Assembly: GCF_003591655.1 (NCBI RefSeq)
Contig: NZ_QVRA01000005.1
Span: 124,001 to 188,000, forward strand
Direction: 5' to 3'
Origin: Sphingobium terrigena
GTDB taxonomy: Bacteria; Pseudomonadota; Alphaproteobacteria; Sphingomonadales; Sphingomonadaceae
DNA: 64,000 nt
Shown: piece by piece, positions 1 through 9,767 of the stretch
Numbering within the stretch: position 1 is the first letter of the stretch
How the letters are laid out: each line of letters starts with the position of its first letter
Notes under the pieces: generated by a model
The model's database searches: none
Told to the model about the DNA's origin: nothing
What the model saw: the letters and a program-made list of their open reading frames with translations, nothing else
Made by a program: the position numbers and the translations under genes

Positions 1-363
1 CAGACGCTGGAGACGTTTTTTGCCGGCTTTGGCGAGACGCTCGACGCGCGCTGGGACCGGCGCATCTATCTCGCCTCCTCCCCCACCTTGTTCGATGTCA
101 TCCGCGACCTGCCCGACAGCGCGGACAGTGCGCTGCTGACCGGGCATAATCCGGGGCTTGAGGAATTGATCCTCGACCTGGTGCCCGACGACGGCAACAA
201 CCCAATGCGAGAGGATGTGGAGGTGAAGTTCCCGACCGCCAGCATCGCCGTACTCGACCTTCCCATCGACCGGTGGGATGAGGCGCAGGAAAATATCGCC
301 ACGCTGGTCAGCTTCACGCGCCCGCGTGATCTGGACCCGGCGCTGGGTCCAGGGACGCGCTGA
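1..363 (+). CDS. SixA-like histidine phosphatase, 3' part
   Basis: The reading frame is open from the first base of the window, so the 5' end, including the expected N-terminal RHG motif, lies outside. The visible 120 residues contain the second conserved histidine block of the phosphoglycerate-mutase/SixA family, TGHNPGLEEL, followed by the short C-terminal half usual for SixA. Members of this family remove phosphate from phosphohistidine in phosphorelay proteins. That activity is inferred from family only. The gene is convergent with the MerR-type gene starting a few bases downstream. It is probably chromosomal backbone outside the mobile elements. Confidence 0.8.
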   Translation, partial: QTLETFFAGFGETLDARWDRRIYLASSPTLFDVIRDLPDSADSALLTGHNPGLEELILDLVPDDGNNPMREDVEVKFPTASIAVLDLPIDRWDEAQENIATLVSFTRPRDLDPALGPGTR

Positions 364-369
364 CCCGAC

Positions 370-708
370 TTATTCGCCGAGCGCGCGGGCCAGCGTCGAA
401 CGGATCGCCTGCAACTGGCTCAACACATCGTCAGCCGGATGGACAGGCGCATCAGGCATGGTCGTGGCATTGCCATCGACCAGCGCCTTTTGCGCGCCCT
501 TGACGGTGAAGCCTTCGACATTGAGCAGGTCGTGGATACGGCGGGCCAGCGCCACGTCGGCGGGGCGATAATAGCGGCGATTGCCGGAGCGCTGGAGCGG
601 GCGCAACTGCGGGAAACGGGTTTCCCAATAGCGCAATATATGTTGGGGCAGACCCAGTTCACCCGCCAATTCGCTGATGGTCAGCAATGCACCCTCTGCC
701 TTTTTCAT
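370..708 (-). CDS. MerR family transcriptional regulator
   Basis: A 112-residue protein with an N-terminal MerR winged helix at about residues 8-75: LTISELAGELGLPQHILRYW followed by the wing with RSGNRRYYRP. The C-terminus is short, with no metal-binding cysteines or effector domain, so no ligand is suggested. In alphaproteobacteria a short MerR protein of this type often sits behind ihfA. Here ihfA is absent and mobile DNA begins upstream, which suggests that the original neighbourhood was split by an insertion. It is convergent with the SixA-like gene, with only 6 bp between stop codons. Confidence 0.85.
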   Translation of the reverse strand: MKKAEGALLTISELAGELGLPQHILRYWETRFPQLRPLQRSGNRRYYRPADVALARRIHDLLNVEGFTVKGAQKALVDGNATTMPDAPVHPADDVLSQLQAIRSTLARALGE

Positions 709-1255
709 GACACCAATGTTGCACCCTAAGACCCGCCAAGGTCAACCATGGTAAAACAGGGATTAACGTGGAAAACAGCTATCTTCGCACCATCGGAGTC
801 CGGCGACCGCGCGCCTGCCTGCATGATGGTGACCCCTACGGGCACCCGGCAGTCATGACAAGGTATTGATTTAACCTCGGTTTTTGCTTCCGACACTTAA
901 CTGATACCATCACAAGTGCCAACTGTCCATTGGGATTGCGTGGGATTGAATGGCATGGTTGTATATAGTGCTTCATTCGGGGGGGGCCAAAAACACTTGC
1001 TTGCCATTCAAACTTGGCCGATTTCCGACAGTCTGGGATGGACTTGTGGAGTGCTGCGATTGAGCAGTCGTTTTTTTATGGATCAGGGTGATAGGCGTAC
1101 AAAATGACCGACGCAGGCTGATCAATTAGCCTTTCGCAGCCCTTGCGGGGTCTGGGACTCGGAGCATCTCAGCCATCGTACTAGAGGAGCAAGCAGGTAA
1201 ATTTCTGAAGTTGCCCATGATAGCGTAGCAAGCGTTTGCGCCGCGACCCGTTGCA
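709..1255. other. Intergenic region holding the left element boundary
   Basis: No convincing gene is present in these 547 bp. A 63-codon open frame at 916-1107 lacks a ribosome-binding site and any recognisable domain. The only structure seen is the 14-bp sequence TGGTGACCCCTACG at 827-840, which recurs once near the integrase of element 1. Confidence 0.5.
827..840 (-). repeat. Putative attachment-site core, left copy
   Basis: TGGTGACCCCTACG is repeated perfectly and in the same orientation at 18089-18102, 164 bp upstream of the start codon of the element 1 integrase. Read on the minus strand it is CGTAGGGGTCACCA, which looks like the acceptor end of a tRNA ending in CCA. Neither copy is preceded by a T-loop consensus and no intact tRNA is present, so the tRNA origin is unproven. 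The two copies would bound a 17.3-kb element. Confidence 0.45.
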
Positions 1256-3607
1256 CTATGGTTTCAGCGCCGCCTCAACCGCCTCGGAAGCGCTCCCTAC
1301 GCAACGGGGTTTTAGCTTGCCGCCGCGTGATAAGGCCCAAACAGTGAAGCCTTTTGTGCTTGTTCTTTGGACTTGATCGTTCCATTTTCCCGTCGAAATG
1401 AGCCGGACGAGAAGCTTCCTCTTTCCGTTCCCATCATGAACGTCGAGAAGCTTCCTTCCCGCATCGGTTCGGACGAGCATTGCTGCTTTGGGATCAATCG
1501 CGAAGACCAAGCCTTCTTTCCAGACTAGAAAATCAGGGAAAAACCGGCGGGTGTCACCTTTGTCGAGCAACGGGAGCGAATACCCGCCGTTCACGGGGTT
1601 TCGGCACCAATCGTATCCTGTCGCATCGATTTCCTCTGCGATCTCATGCTCTAGGTCATTGAGATCATAGCTCGGATGGAGAGCGTTCGTGTAAGGCTTT
1701 GCCTTAGCCGGGTTCACGCTGATTGGCCCTACCGTGAACGGATTACCATCTTCCGTAGAGAGATCGCTGTTTGTTAGATAAGCGTCAACGATCGCGTCCG
1801 CCTCAGACCTCAAATGTGAAGCAGCGTTGCTGGTGATCTCTACCGCTGCGTTGAATTTGCCCTCGGACCAATCGATCGCGGCAGCAACCTCCGGGTAAAG
1901 CGTCATAATCTCCCGGCGCAAAATCCAGCGCGCCATCACACGATTGGAGTGTGGCGTGTCTCCTTTAGAAATTTTCGCTTTGTCGCCGAAGCCAATGGTT
2001 TGAACCGCTTTTACGACTTGGCCCTTTCCGGCCGTATCAGCAGACTTTTGGCGAAAGTCGAGCACTACGCCAACCGCGTTGGCAACTGGCTGTTCTGCAT
2101 CCTCGGCATCGATATGAACGCTGGGGATTTGCATGAGTTTTTTGGGTTCAAGGCGGGACCGTTCACGATCGCGCCGATCGGTAAAGCCTTCCACTTTTAC
2201 GTCGGGCAAATCCGCAGCGAGTTTTGCCTCGACGGACTTCAAAATCTTCGGAAACGCCTGCTTCTCATCGACGCGGATGAAGAAGGATGCGGTATTCAGA
2301 ATCGGGTCGGCATAGTGCATCGCCCCAGGTTGCCGCAGTGCACGACCGATAACCTGCTCTACCTGCACCGATGAGCCCATCGATTTATCGATGTAGGCAA
2401 AACAGCAAGCAGGATCGTCCCAACCCTCTTGCAGGCTTTGGTTGAAAATAATGTGCCGATAATTGCCTGACTGAAAAACGGCGAAGTCTTGCTCTCCGCC
2501 GCTAAACAGCTTGAAATCGAGAGGTGGAGGATTAGTCGTACGCTCAAATTTCAGATCGCAGTAGACTGCGATTGTCGATGGATCTATATTTTTTTCTTCT
2601 ACGAGATAGCGCCAAATGAGGATAGGAGGTGCCCGCCGTTCTGTGAACGGCTTGGACGGTTGATCCATGCTACCATCGTCGGCGTTTATATTTGTTTTGG
2701 ATACGTAAATTGCTTTCGGCAAAAAACCGGCATTTTGCACTTTCGATGCTTTCTCAGCGACCTCGATCGCTTCAAGCATATCATCTATCATCGTCTCCAT
2801 GATCGAAGTATAGCCCGCTAACTCGACTGCGCGCTTTACGAGACCTGCCCTTACAACATCGCCATTATTCACGGCCGTCACAAGGGATGACTTGATGTCG
2901 TCCTTTGCGTCGATCTGTGGAGTGTCGGACCATCCATGATCGGTCAATCTGTTAATCAGTTTGCCGAGTTGGCCGGGTGTTCGCATTGTTGCGCTTGCAA
3001 CAATGATGGCATCTGGTTCAAGCTCTAGTAGCAAGTCGGTTTGCTGGTCTGAAAGGTTATGACCCTCGTCGTAGATGATGACCAGCGGCCGCCGAACACC
3101 CGTAGTTTTCGCCACACGATCGGTTAGCAGCGTCCACAAAGCTTTCGAGCCGTCGTCATCTCGCTGCTGGTGGACGATAAGCGTCCCATCGCTGCGGCTC
3201 TTTTGATTGAAAGTGCCAACCGTCGCGAGTGCGATCAGCGGTGTGGTATCGTCGCTGACCACGTCATCGTTCAATTCAAGAAGATAGCGAACGTCGAACC
3301 CTTCGATCAGATGACCATACTTCCCGCCACCCTCGAAGTTTCCAAACGTCTGCTCAACAACAGCGCGGGCCTTGGAAATCCAAAGCACAATTGGCTCACC
3401 CACAACTAAGTGGCGCATTTGTGCCACGGCGTCCGCGAGAATTGGCGTCTTGCCAGCACCAGTCAGTGCCGAAAGCGCCTGATAATAAGGTACCTTCCAC
3501 TCACCATGCACCCAAGGGCGCTTTGCGTCGCTTGCCAACTTCGCGAAACGGTTCACTATCTGCTGAGAGGCGCGGGTTTGAAACGGTAGTAATTGAATGT
3601 CCGTCAT
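1256..3607 (-). CDS. res: Type III restriction enzyme Res subunit
   Basis: A 783-residue superfamily 2 helicase/translocase fused to a nuclease. Seen in order: Walker A as LTGAGKTPIL near residue 50, the DEAD-type box IIYDEGHN near 180, motif III VASATM, the late motifs LQEGWDDPACC and QVIGRALRQPG, and a C-terminal PD-(D/E)xK-like block FFPDFLVW...AIDPKA. In type III systems Res cleaves DNA only in complex with Mod, after ATP-driven communication between two head-to-head sites. The start overlaps the mod stop codon by 4 bp (ATGA), so the pair is translationally coupled. The protein is somewhat shorter than many Res subunits (900 or more residues), but all core motifs are visible. Confidence 0.9.
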   Translation of the reverse strand: MTDIQLLPFQTRASQQIVNRFAKLASDAKRPWVHGEWKVPYYQALSALTGAGKTPILADAVAQMRHLVVGEPIVLWISKARAVVEQTFGNFEGGGKYGHLIEGFDVRYLLELNDDVVSDDTTPLIALATVGTFNQKSRSDGTLIVHQQRDDDGSKALWTLLTDRVAKTTGVRRPLVIIYDEGHNLSDQQTDLLLELEPDAIIVASATMRTPGQLGKLINRLTDHGWSDTPQIDAKDDIKSSLVTAVNNGDVVRAGLVKRAVELAGYTSIMETMIDDMLEAIEVAEKASKVQNAGFLPKAIYVSKTNINADDGSMDQPSKPFTERRAPPILIWRYLVEEKNIDPSTIAVYCDLKFERTTNPPPLDFKLFSGGEQDFAVFQSGNYRHIIFNQSLQEGWDDPACCFAYIDKSMGSSVQVEQVIGRALRQPGAMHYADPILNTASFFIRVDEKQAFPKILKSVEAKLAADLPDVKVEGFTDRRDRERSRLEPKKLMQIPSVHIDAEDAEQPVANAVGVVLDFRQKSADTAGKGQVVKAVQTIGFGDKAKISKGDTPHSNRVMARWILRREIMTLYPEVAAAIDWSEGKFNAAVEITSNAASHLRSEADAIVDAYLTNSDLSTEDGNPFTVGPISVNPAKAKPYTNALHPSYDLNDLEHEIAEEIDATGYDWCRNPVNGGYSLPLLDKGDTRRFFPDFLVWKEGLVFAIDPKAAMLVRTDAGRKLLDVHDGNGKRKLLVRLISTGKWNDQVQRTSTKGFTVWALSRGGKLKPRCVGSASEAVEAALKP

Positions 3608-5547
3608 ACAACGGCATCCTCTTTCTGAGAATAAGACTGAGTGGCTTCATTGAAGCCCAGTTTTTCAAGAATCCTATCCGGGATTTGGTAAAACTGAATG
3701 TTGGGTCCTGGGTAAACAGATGTGCGCGCATAAACGTGAAACGGCGCGGTTAAACCCTCGGTCTTGGCCTCTTCTACGATCGCCCGAAAAACGTTTCTGT
3801 TCAGAACGGACGGCTGGTCGGGTCCGCTCCAAACGAGAAAGTAACCTTCCCCCCGAGAGTTTCTGGCGAAAAGATGCCCTGTTGAGGTTGCAGGTAAACG
3901 GCGCAAATGAGAACCAGCCCGCTCGGCCTGATCCCAGTGGCTCGTTATCAACAGATCGAGCATTTCTTCGCGCTGAAGTGATAGCACAGCCAGCGCATCT
4001 ACCTTGGAGGTCAGCTTTGAGAATCGGAAACCGCCAGGCAGCGGGTCCGCTGTTACCGCAGTTTCGCCCTTCTTATTGACCCGCTCGCCGGTCAATGCAC
4101 GCCTCAATCTTTCGTGCGTTAGGGTTCGAGCGTAGCTATCGCCACGCTCGGGTCTACCCTGCTCGATCAGAACAAAACGTCTGGCGGTACCCGCTTCCTT
4201 ATTAATCTCGAGAACCGCATGGCCTGTGGTTCCCGAACCCGCGAATGGATCGAGAACGATCCCTCGCGGTGGACACCAAATTTGCATTATCTTTTTGAAC
4301 AACTTAAGCGGTTTTACGGTCTCAAACCCGTGCCCACGTCCAACAATGGCGCTCAACTCATTGATGCCGCTTTGACTATGGCCGGACTGTTCGTGCTCCC
4401 ATGACGTAGTACCAATAACCTCCGGTTCGTCATATTCGTCGTCGGCCCAATACGTCATAGGGGTTATTCCCTTCTTGACGTCTTCGAGATATTTTTTGAC
4501 TCCAAACGTCCCTTGCCCTTCATCGCGCCAATGCCCGACGGGCCAAACCTCGGTGTCGCGAATTTTCTCCGCAGTCGCTTTGGCTTTTGTGAGGTCGCCA
4601 TCAATTACTAAGGCATCAACGCATCCATCGTTGAGGGATGCGTTTTTGTATTTGATTCTGTAGGCCTCGAGCATCTTTTTTACTCGCCGGCGCTCGGCAG
4701 CCCAGCACCGCCCGGCTGTCGGATAAATTATCTCTCCGGTAAACGGGTTCTGAATTCCGTACACCTGCGAGCGGTGTGTGTCGGCACCTGGGCCCGTTAG
4801 ATCGCCAGGTTTCCATAATTTTGGATCACCATCACGATCACCATAGCGGGCATTCATCGCCTCACTTCGCGGCAACAGATTGGTCTTCGCACGATCTACC
4901 GATTTGGCATAGACAAGTACATACTCAGTTGAAGTCGAAACATGCGAACGCTTCCCCACATTATTCTTGGGGGCATAGCTTTTTTGCCAGTTTATAATGG
5001 CTATCCGATTTTCTTCTCCGAAAATGTCGTCAAGAACCATTCCCAGTCTGAATAATTCGCGATGATCAATACAAATCGCTAATACGCCGTCTGGTCGCAG
5101 CATTTCACGCATCATCCAGAGACGGGGCACCATGAATCTGAGCCACTTACTGTGGCGCGAACCATCGTCACCCGGAACGAATTTGCCCATATCGGTGTCG
5201 TTCGGATCAACGTCCCATTTGTCGTTATATCTAAAATCGTTGCCGGTATTGTATGGCGGATCGGTCAGTACGAGATCTACTTGACCCCGATATTTGTACA
5301 GCGATACCATAGATTGCAGATTATCGCCTTCTATCAGCAAATTAGCTGCTTGATCAGTTTCAGTCCCGCACGATAGTTTCGGTTCGATCTTCTGACACCG
5401 AGGCCGCACTTTCCGCACTATCTGCCACGGTGGCGTTTCACCTCGATAATGCAAGCGCAGTGCGCCCTGTTCTTCAAGGTCACGTTCCCGCAAAACCCGG
5501 AGCAGGTCCTCGCGCGAAAAGTCTTCATAATTGGCTTCGTTCGTCAT
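3604..5547 (-). CDS. mod: Type III DNA methyltransferase Mod subunit
   Basis: A 647-residue beta-class amino-methyltransferase: the catalytic motif IV LTDPPYNTGND (about residue 95) precedes the S-adenosylmethionine-binding motif LDPFAGSGTTGHA (about residue 435). This order and length fit Mod of type III systems, which methylates adenine on one strand and supplies sequence recognition to Res. The variable region between the two motifs should hold the target-recognition domain. It is the first gene of a two-gene leftward operon with res. It occupies the cargo position next to the DUF6118 gene, the same position that the catabolic cluster occupies in element 2. Confidence 0.92.
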   Translation of the reverse strand: MTNEANYEDFSREDLLRVLRERDLEEQGALRLHYRGETPPWQIVRKVRPRCQKIEPKLSCGTETDQAANLLIEGDNLQSMVSLYKYRGQVDLVLTDPPYNTGNDFRYNDKWDVDPNDTDMGKFVPGDDGSRHSKWLRFMVPRLWMMREMLRPDGVLAICIDHRELFRLGMVLDDIFGEENRIAIINWQKSYAPKNNVGKRSHVSTSTEYVLVYAKSVDRAKTNLLPRSEAMNARYGDRDGDPKLWKPGDLTGPGADTHRSQVYGIQNPFTGEIIYPTAGRCWAAERRRVKKMLEAYRIKYKNASLNDGCVDALVIDGDLTKAKATAEKIRDTEVWPVGHWRDEGQGTFGVKKYLEDVKKGITPMTYWADDEYDEPEVIGTTSWEHEQSGHSQSGINELSAIVGRGHGFETVKPLKLFKKIMQIWCPPRGIVLDPFAGSGTTGHAVLEINKEAGTARRFVLIEQGRPERGDSYARTLTHERLRRALTGERVNKKGETAVTADPLPGGFRFSKLTSKVDALAVLSLQREEMLDLLITSHWDQAERAGSHLRRLPATSTGHLFARNSRGEGYFLVWSGPDQPSVLNRNVFRAIVEEAKTEGLTAPFHVYARTSVYPGPNIQFYQIPDRILEKLGFNEATQSYSQKEDAVV

Positions 5548-5837
5548 CTTACATACCTAAACTGGTCAGCCCCCTCATGCAAGAACAAACAGGGAACATG
5601 CAATTCGTTCGCTTGTTGAGCGAGCGAATCACCACGTGGTTTCACCTCACCAGAGCCAGGGTGTAATTGTTTATGCAAGGCGACCGCAATCTCTCGTCTA
5701 TATGGCGCACGGAGGTGCCTTGTATCTCGCTGCGGATGCTCGTGAAAGCTGAAACGTCGCGTTCAATCTCAGTATGATAGCTTGGGTAAAATAGCTCAGG
5801 ACGTGCAGTTGTCGAACCGCTCGGTAGACTCATTTGG

Positions 5838-6596
5838 TCACGAAGGGAAGTTGCCTATACGCAAAGTGCATCGGACCGGCTGATTGGCCTTTGTGGCCTC
5901 TTTTTGGCAATTGGCGATGGCGTCTTCATTCTCCCGCCACACTTCAGCGGCCGCAACGATCGCGTTCCAACCGCTCGGGTTCCCGGTACGCATCAGGCGA
6001 ATGCCAGCATCCCATGGTGACGGCTCCCCCATCGTGCGGGTCGCGACCCGTTCGGGCCAGCGCCAGCCATCGGGAGCAAGGCTTGCTGTCCATCCCGGAT
6101 AGAACAGCCATAGGAGCGAGACCCCGAGCGCCGTCCCTATTCCGGCATAGAGTGTGTGCCAGCGCTGCTCCTGCTTGGTCCGAATCGTACCGATCGCGCG
6201 CATCTGATCCGCATGGGCTTGATGATGCAATTCCAGCGATTTCTTGATGGTAGCCCGGTCGGTCTCGCGCGCGGCCTGCGCCGCCAAGCCGATCCGCTCC
6301 GCCATGCTCTCCGGCGTCAACTGCATGGCGGGCGCATCCATGATTTTCTTCGTCTGCCCCGCCAACGTCGCCAGATAGCCGTTCATCTTGGCAAGCGTTG
6401 GGCCATAGTCAGGAAATTCGAGGCTCTGCTTCTCGATGGCGATATGCTCAAGCGCGCGGGCCATCACTGCCATGCGCCCGTCCAACCGTTCCTCCATAGT
6501 CGCGACACGCTCCGAGAGGCGCGCGAACGCCTCGGCGGCGGCATTGGGCCGGGGTTGCGACTCCAGTTCGTTCAAAAGGCTCTGCTCGTCGTCCAT
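5838..6596 (-). CDS. DUF6118 family protein (copy 1)
   Basis: A 252-residue protein with a charged N-terminal half rich in Ala, Glu and Arg, probably alpha-helical or coiled coil. One membrane segment follows at about residues 160-178 (LYAGIGTALGVSLLWLFYPG), and then a short C-terminal domain with two cysteines (NCQKEA, VRCTL). It is placed directly downstream of TraA (18 bp) in the same direction. A second, clearly related copy sits in the same place behind the other TraA at 30146-30901. The function is unknown. The constant association with relaxase genes suggests a role in transfer or in the relaxosome at the membrane. Confidence 0.8.
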   Translation of the reverse strand: MDDEQSLLNELESQPRPNAAAEAFARLSERVATMEERLDGRMAVMARALEHIAIEKQSLEFPDYGPTLAKMNGYLATLAGQTKKIMDAPAMQLTPESMAERIGLAAQAARETDRATIKKSLELHHQAHADQMRAIGTIRTKQEQRWHTLYAGIGTALGVSLLWLFYPGWTASLAPDGWRWPERVATRTMGEPSPWDAGIRLMRTGNPSGWNAIVAAAEVWRENEDAIANCQKEATKANQPVRCTLRIGNFPS

Positions 6597-6614
6597 ATCG
6601 TGTTCTCCTTGGTG

Positions 6615-9608
6615 TTAGCGGCTCATGCCGCGAGCGATGTCGCGTCCGTGATCGCAGGGAATGGAGGATGCGAGGTCGTGGGAGAGGCTGCGGCCCGCCT
6701 GCTGGCCAATCTCAAGCCCAAGTTCGCGGCTGCGCAGGCCCAGCACCGATTCAAGCTGGGCGTCGCGTTCGAGGCTTTTCGCCATGCCCGCCATCTGCTG
6801 CGCGGCACTTTTCGCGCCCCGAAAATTGCCGTCGCGAACAAGCTCGGCATGATGGCGCTGCAATTGCTGCCACCCTTCCACGAACCGGTCGGCGCGCTGG
6901 AATGGGTCCATGCGGATTTCGGTCTCCAACTGCATCGCCCGCACGGCGGCCTGGCCGCGCCCCTCGGCAGCCTGGCGGACAAGCTCCGGGCTGCTGCGGA
7001 ACGCGCTGTTTAGGTCGGAGGAGCCTTCGGGGCGGATCGCGTCCAATGCATCGCGCGCCCTGTCGAACGCCTCACGCTGGTGCGGCATGGCGTCCAGACC
7101 CTGCGCGCGCGTCTGCTGGATCGCTTGCCATGCCTTGGCATATCGCTCAACCGCGCCGCGCACGCCGCCTGCGCGCATCGGCTGCGTATCATGTTCGGGC
7201 TGGTGCTGAACGGCCCGCACCTGTGCGGACGGCTCGGCCTTGGGCTGGAAGCCCGCAAATATGTCGCGTTCCTGCTGCGGCTGCATGTTCGGCCGGAAAT
7301 TGTCGAAGATCCCCCGCGCTTTCTCGACGATGGGCCTGGCGATTTCTGCGACGCGCTCGCCAAACGTGATGCCACGCCGCTCGGCATATTCCCTCGCGAG
7401 GTCGGCTTGTCTGTAATCGGTGGCCATATCTTTGCCACGCTCCCGCGAGAGCGTGCGGACAAGCCGGGACTGATCGCGAAAATCGTCGCGGCCATAATGG
7501 AGCGCCATGCCATCGCGATGGCGGGACATGGCGACATAAGCCCCATGCCGATCCATCCCCGGCGTCGCCAACACATGCGCCCTGTCCACGGTCATGCCCT
7601 GCGCCTTGTGGATGGTGGCGGCATAGCCATGGTCGAGGTCACGATAATCTTTGGTGTCGAACGATATGGAACGCCCGTCATCGGTGCGGACGGACATATG
7701 GCCCTCGCTCACATGTTCGATCGTGCCCAGCGTGCCGTTCTTCACCTCCAGGCTGCGCTCGTTGCGCAGGAACATGATGCGGTCGCCAGACGCGAATAGC
7801 CGGTCGCCGCGCTCGGTCTTCACCTGGCGCTCGTCGCCTAATTCGCCCGCATTACGTATCGCCGCGCGCGCGGCCTCGTTGAGGTCGCGCACCTCGGCAT
7901 TGGTGTGGGTCAGGATGATGCGGCTGGCGTCGGGCTTTGCCTGCCGTTCGCGATCCCAGCGCTCGACAAGATCGCGCCGCGCATCTTCGCGTGTTTCCGC
8001 CTGATGCACCATGCCTTTGTTGGCAAAAGCCGCAATCGCCTCGCCAGTCCTGCCAGTGGCCAAATGCCGGGTGGCATCCTGCTGCCATCCTTCATGCTGG
8101 CGGCGAACCTGCGTGATCTCGACGCCGCCATGGCGCTCATGGATCGCGCGGAACGCCGCACCCGCCTCGATCGACTGCAACTGCTGCGGATCGCCGACAA
8201 GCACGACCTTCGCGCCCACGTCGGCGGCATGGGACAGCACGCGCTCCATCTGGCGTGTGCCGACCATGCCCGCCTCGTCGATCACAAGCACATCGCGGGC
8301 GGTCAGAAGGTCGCGGCCCTGCGCCCAGCCATGTTCGATGCTGGCAATGGTGCGAGACGCGATGCCTGAACCATTCTCCAACCCCTCGGCAGCGATGCCC
8401 GCGAGCGCCGCGCCGCGCACGTTGAGGCCCGCGCTCTCCCATACGTCGCGCGCTACGCCCAGCATGGCGCTTTTGCCGGTCCCGGCATAACCCAGCACCA
8501 GTGACAATCCGCGCTCGCCCGTTATATGGCGCAGCGCGGCTTCCTGCTCTGCTCCCAGGGCAAGGCCACCACTCTCGGCGGTTCGCATGGCGTAGGTCGT
8601 CGCCGCCGAGAGACCATCGTTCCGGTCCATCGCAAGCCGGTCAGCGGCGCGGCTCATCCGCTGCTCGGTGTCGATCATATCGCGCGAGGTAAACCGATCG
8701 TCGCCGCGCCCGTCCTTGCCCAGCGCGATCAGGTCCGGCGAATTACGCACCGCGCGCATGGCGGCGTTGAACTGCTCCTGCCCGTCGCTATGCCGGTGAA
8801 TGAACATCGCCATATCGCGGTTGGTGAATGTCGCCTGTTGGTGGGTGATGGCATTAAGGGCAATGCCGGGATCGGCGATGATGCGTTCGCCATTCTCCCG
8901 TGCGATCTCGCGGTGCATCTCGGCGCGGTCGGCTTCCAGCCCCTGGGCGTCCATCCGGTGCGCGGGGCCGCCGATCTTGCTTTGCGGCTCAAGGTCTATG
9001 CCCTGATTGGCAAGGCTGCGGCGATCGATGCGCGCGTCGATGTCGAGTTCGGCAAGGCGGACGTTGACGTGGGTCTCCCAGCGTTCGCGCCACCGCTCGA
9101 CATTTTCATGATCGTTCCATTCGCGCACCTTCGCCCCGAAGCCAGCCGTGCTGTCTTCGCGCTGCACAACCTCCCGCATGGTGAGCATGACATGAGCGTG
9201 CGGCTTGGGTTGGCCGTCCGCGCCTATGTCCCAATGCACGTTGAGGTCGGCGATCATGCCGCGATCCACGAACTCGGCAGACACGAAATCGCGGGCCAGT
9301 TCGACGCCCTGCGCCTTGGTCATTTCGCGCGGAATGGCGAACTCGACCTCGCGGGAAAGCTGGGCGTCCTTGCGCTTCTCGAATGCTTCGACATCGTTCC
9401 AGAGGCGCTCGCGGTCGCGCCATTGTTCGGGCGCGCCTTCGGGCAACATGATTTCGCTATGCTCGACGCCGGAGCGGGCGCGGAAATCTTGGGGCCGGTC
9501 AAAGCGCTCGTCGTGCAGCCGCTCGCCCGCGCGATAGGCGGCAGCGGAGACGGCGGAGCGGCCCGCAGCGCGACTGATGACCTGAACGGAGAAATGGAAG
9601 ATCGCCAT
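6615..9608 (-). CDS. traA: Ti-type conjugal transfer relaxase TraA (copy 1)
   Basis: A 997-residue MobA/MobL-type relaxase fused to a RecD/TraI-like helicase. The N-terminus MAIFHFSVQVISRAAGRSAV and the histidine cluster PHAHVMLTM (about residue 135) form the nickase with its HUH metal site. The helicase part has Walker A LGYAGTGKSAML near residue 375 and Walker B VLVIDEAGMVG. The C-terminal 250 residues are a helical tail conserved with the second copy. TraA nicks oriT, stays bound to the 5' end and unwinds the transferred strand. The oriT-like site lies immediately upstream, divergent from traC, as on Ti plasmids. Confidence 0.93.
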   Translation of the reverse strand: MAIFHFSVQVISRAAGRSAVSAAAYRAGERLHDERFDRPQDFRARSGVEHSEIMLPEGAPEQWRDRERLWNDVEAFEKRKDAQLSREVEFAIPREMTKAQGVELARDFVSAEFVDRGMIADLNVHWDIGADGQPKPHAHVMLTMREVVQREDSTAGFGAKVREWNDHENVERWRERWETHVNVRLAELDIDARIDRRSLANQGIDLEPQSKIGGPAHRMDAQGLEADRAEMHREIARENGERIIADPGIALNAITHQQATFTNRDMAMFIHRHSDGQEQFNAAMRAVRNSPDLIALGKDGRGDDRFTSRDMIDTEQRMSRAADRLAMDRNDGLSAATTYAMRTAESGGLALGAEQEAALRHITGERGLSLVLGYAGTGKSAMLGVARDVWESAGLNVRGAALAGIAAEGLENGSGIASRTIASIEHGWAQGRDLLTARDVLVIDEAGMVGTRQMERVLSHAADVGAKVVLVGDPQQLQSIEAGAAFRAIHERHGGVEITQVRRQHEGWQQDATRHLATGRTGEAIAAFANKGMVHQAETREDARRDLVERWDRERQAKPDASRIILTHTNAEVRDLNEAARAAIRNAGELGDERQVKTERGDRLFASGDRIMFLRNERSLEVKNGTLGTIEHVSEGHMSVRTDDGRSISFDTKDYRDLDHGYAATIHKAQGMTVDRAHVLATPGMDRHGAYVAMSRHRDGMALHYGRDDFRDQSRLVRTLSRERGKDMATDYRQADLAREYAERRGITFGERVAEIARPIVEKARGIFDNFRPNMQPQQERDIFAGFQPKAEPSAQVRAVQHQPEHDTQPMRAGGVRGAVERYAKAWQAIQQTRAQGLDAMPHQREAFDRARDALDAIRPEGSSDLNSAFRSSPELVRQAAEGRGQAAVRAMQLETEIRMDPFQRADRFVEGWQQLQRHHAELVRDGNFRGAKSAAQQMAGMAKSLERDAQLESVLGLRSRELGLEIGQQAGRSLSHDLASSIPCDHGRDIARGMSR

Positions 9609-9634
9609 GACGATCGTCCATCTACTACGCTCAA

Positions 9635-9675
9635 GCGCACGTCGGAACGACGTATAAGCGCGCCCTTCTCGAAAA
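9635..9675 (+). other. Putative oriT with nic region (copy 1)
   Basis: This region lies in the 159-bp gap between the divergent traA and traC genes. A perfect 6-bp inverted repeat ACGTCG-GAA-CGACGT (9639-9653) is followed at once by ATAAGCGCGCCCTTCTCG. The TAAGYGCGCCCT word resembles the nic region of RSF1010/Ti-type origins. The same hairpin plus nic word, with a different loop (TGC), is found at 27055-27095 beside the other TraA. The exact nick position is inferred from the family, not seen. Confidence 0.75.
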
Positions 9676-9767
9676 TTTCTCGGACGGGACTAGGCGGTGT
9701 CAGGCTGTCCCGGCGACTCTACTGCGCGGCGATCATAATGCCATCGACACTCAATGGAGACTTTACG

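Noticed and set aside
916..1107. 63-codon open frame near the left boundary
   Set aside because: No ribosome-binding site, no domain, and atypical composition in a gene-poor AT-richer stretch.
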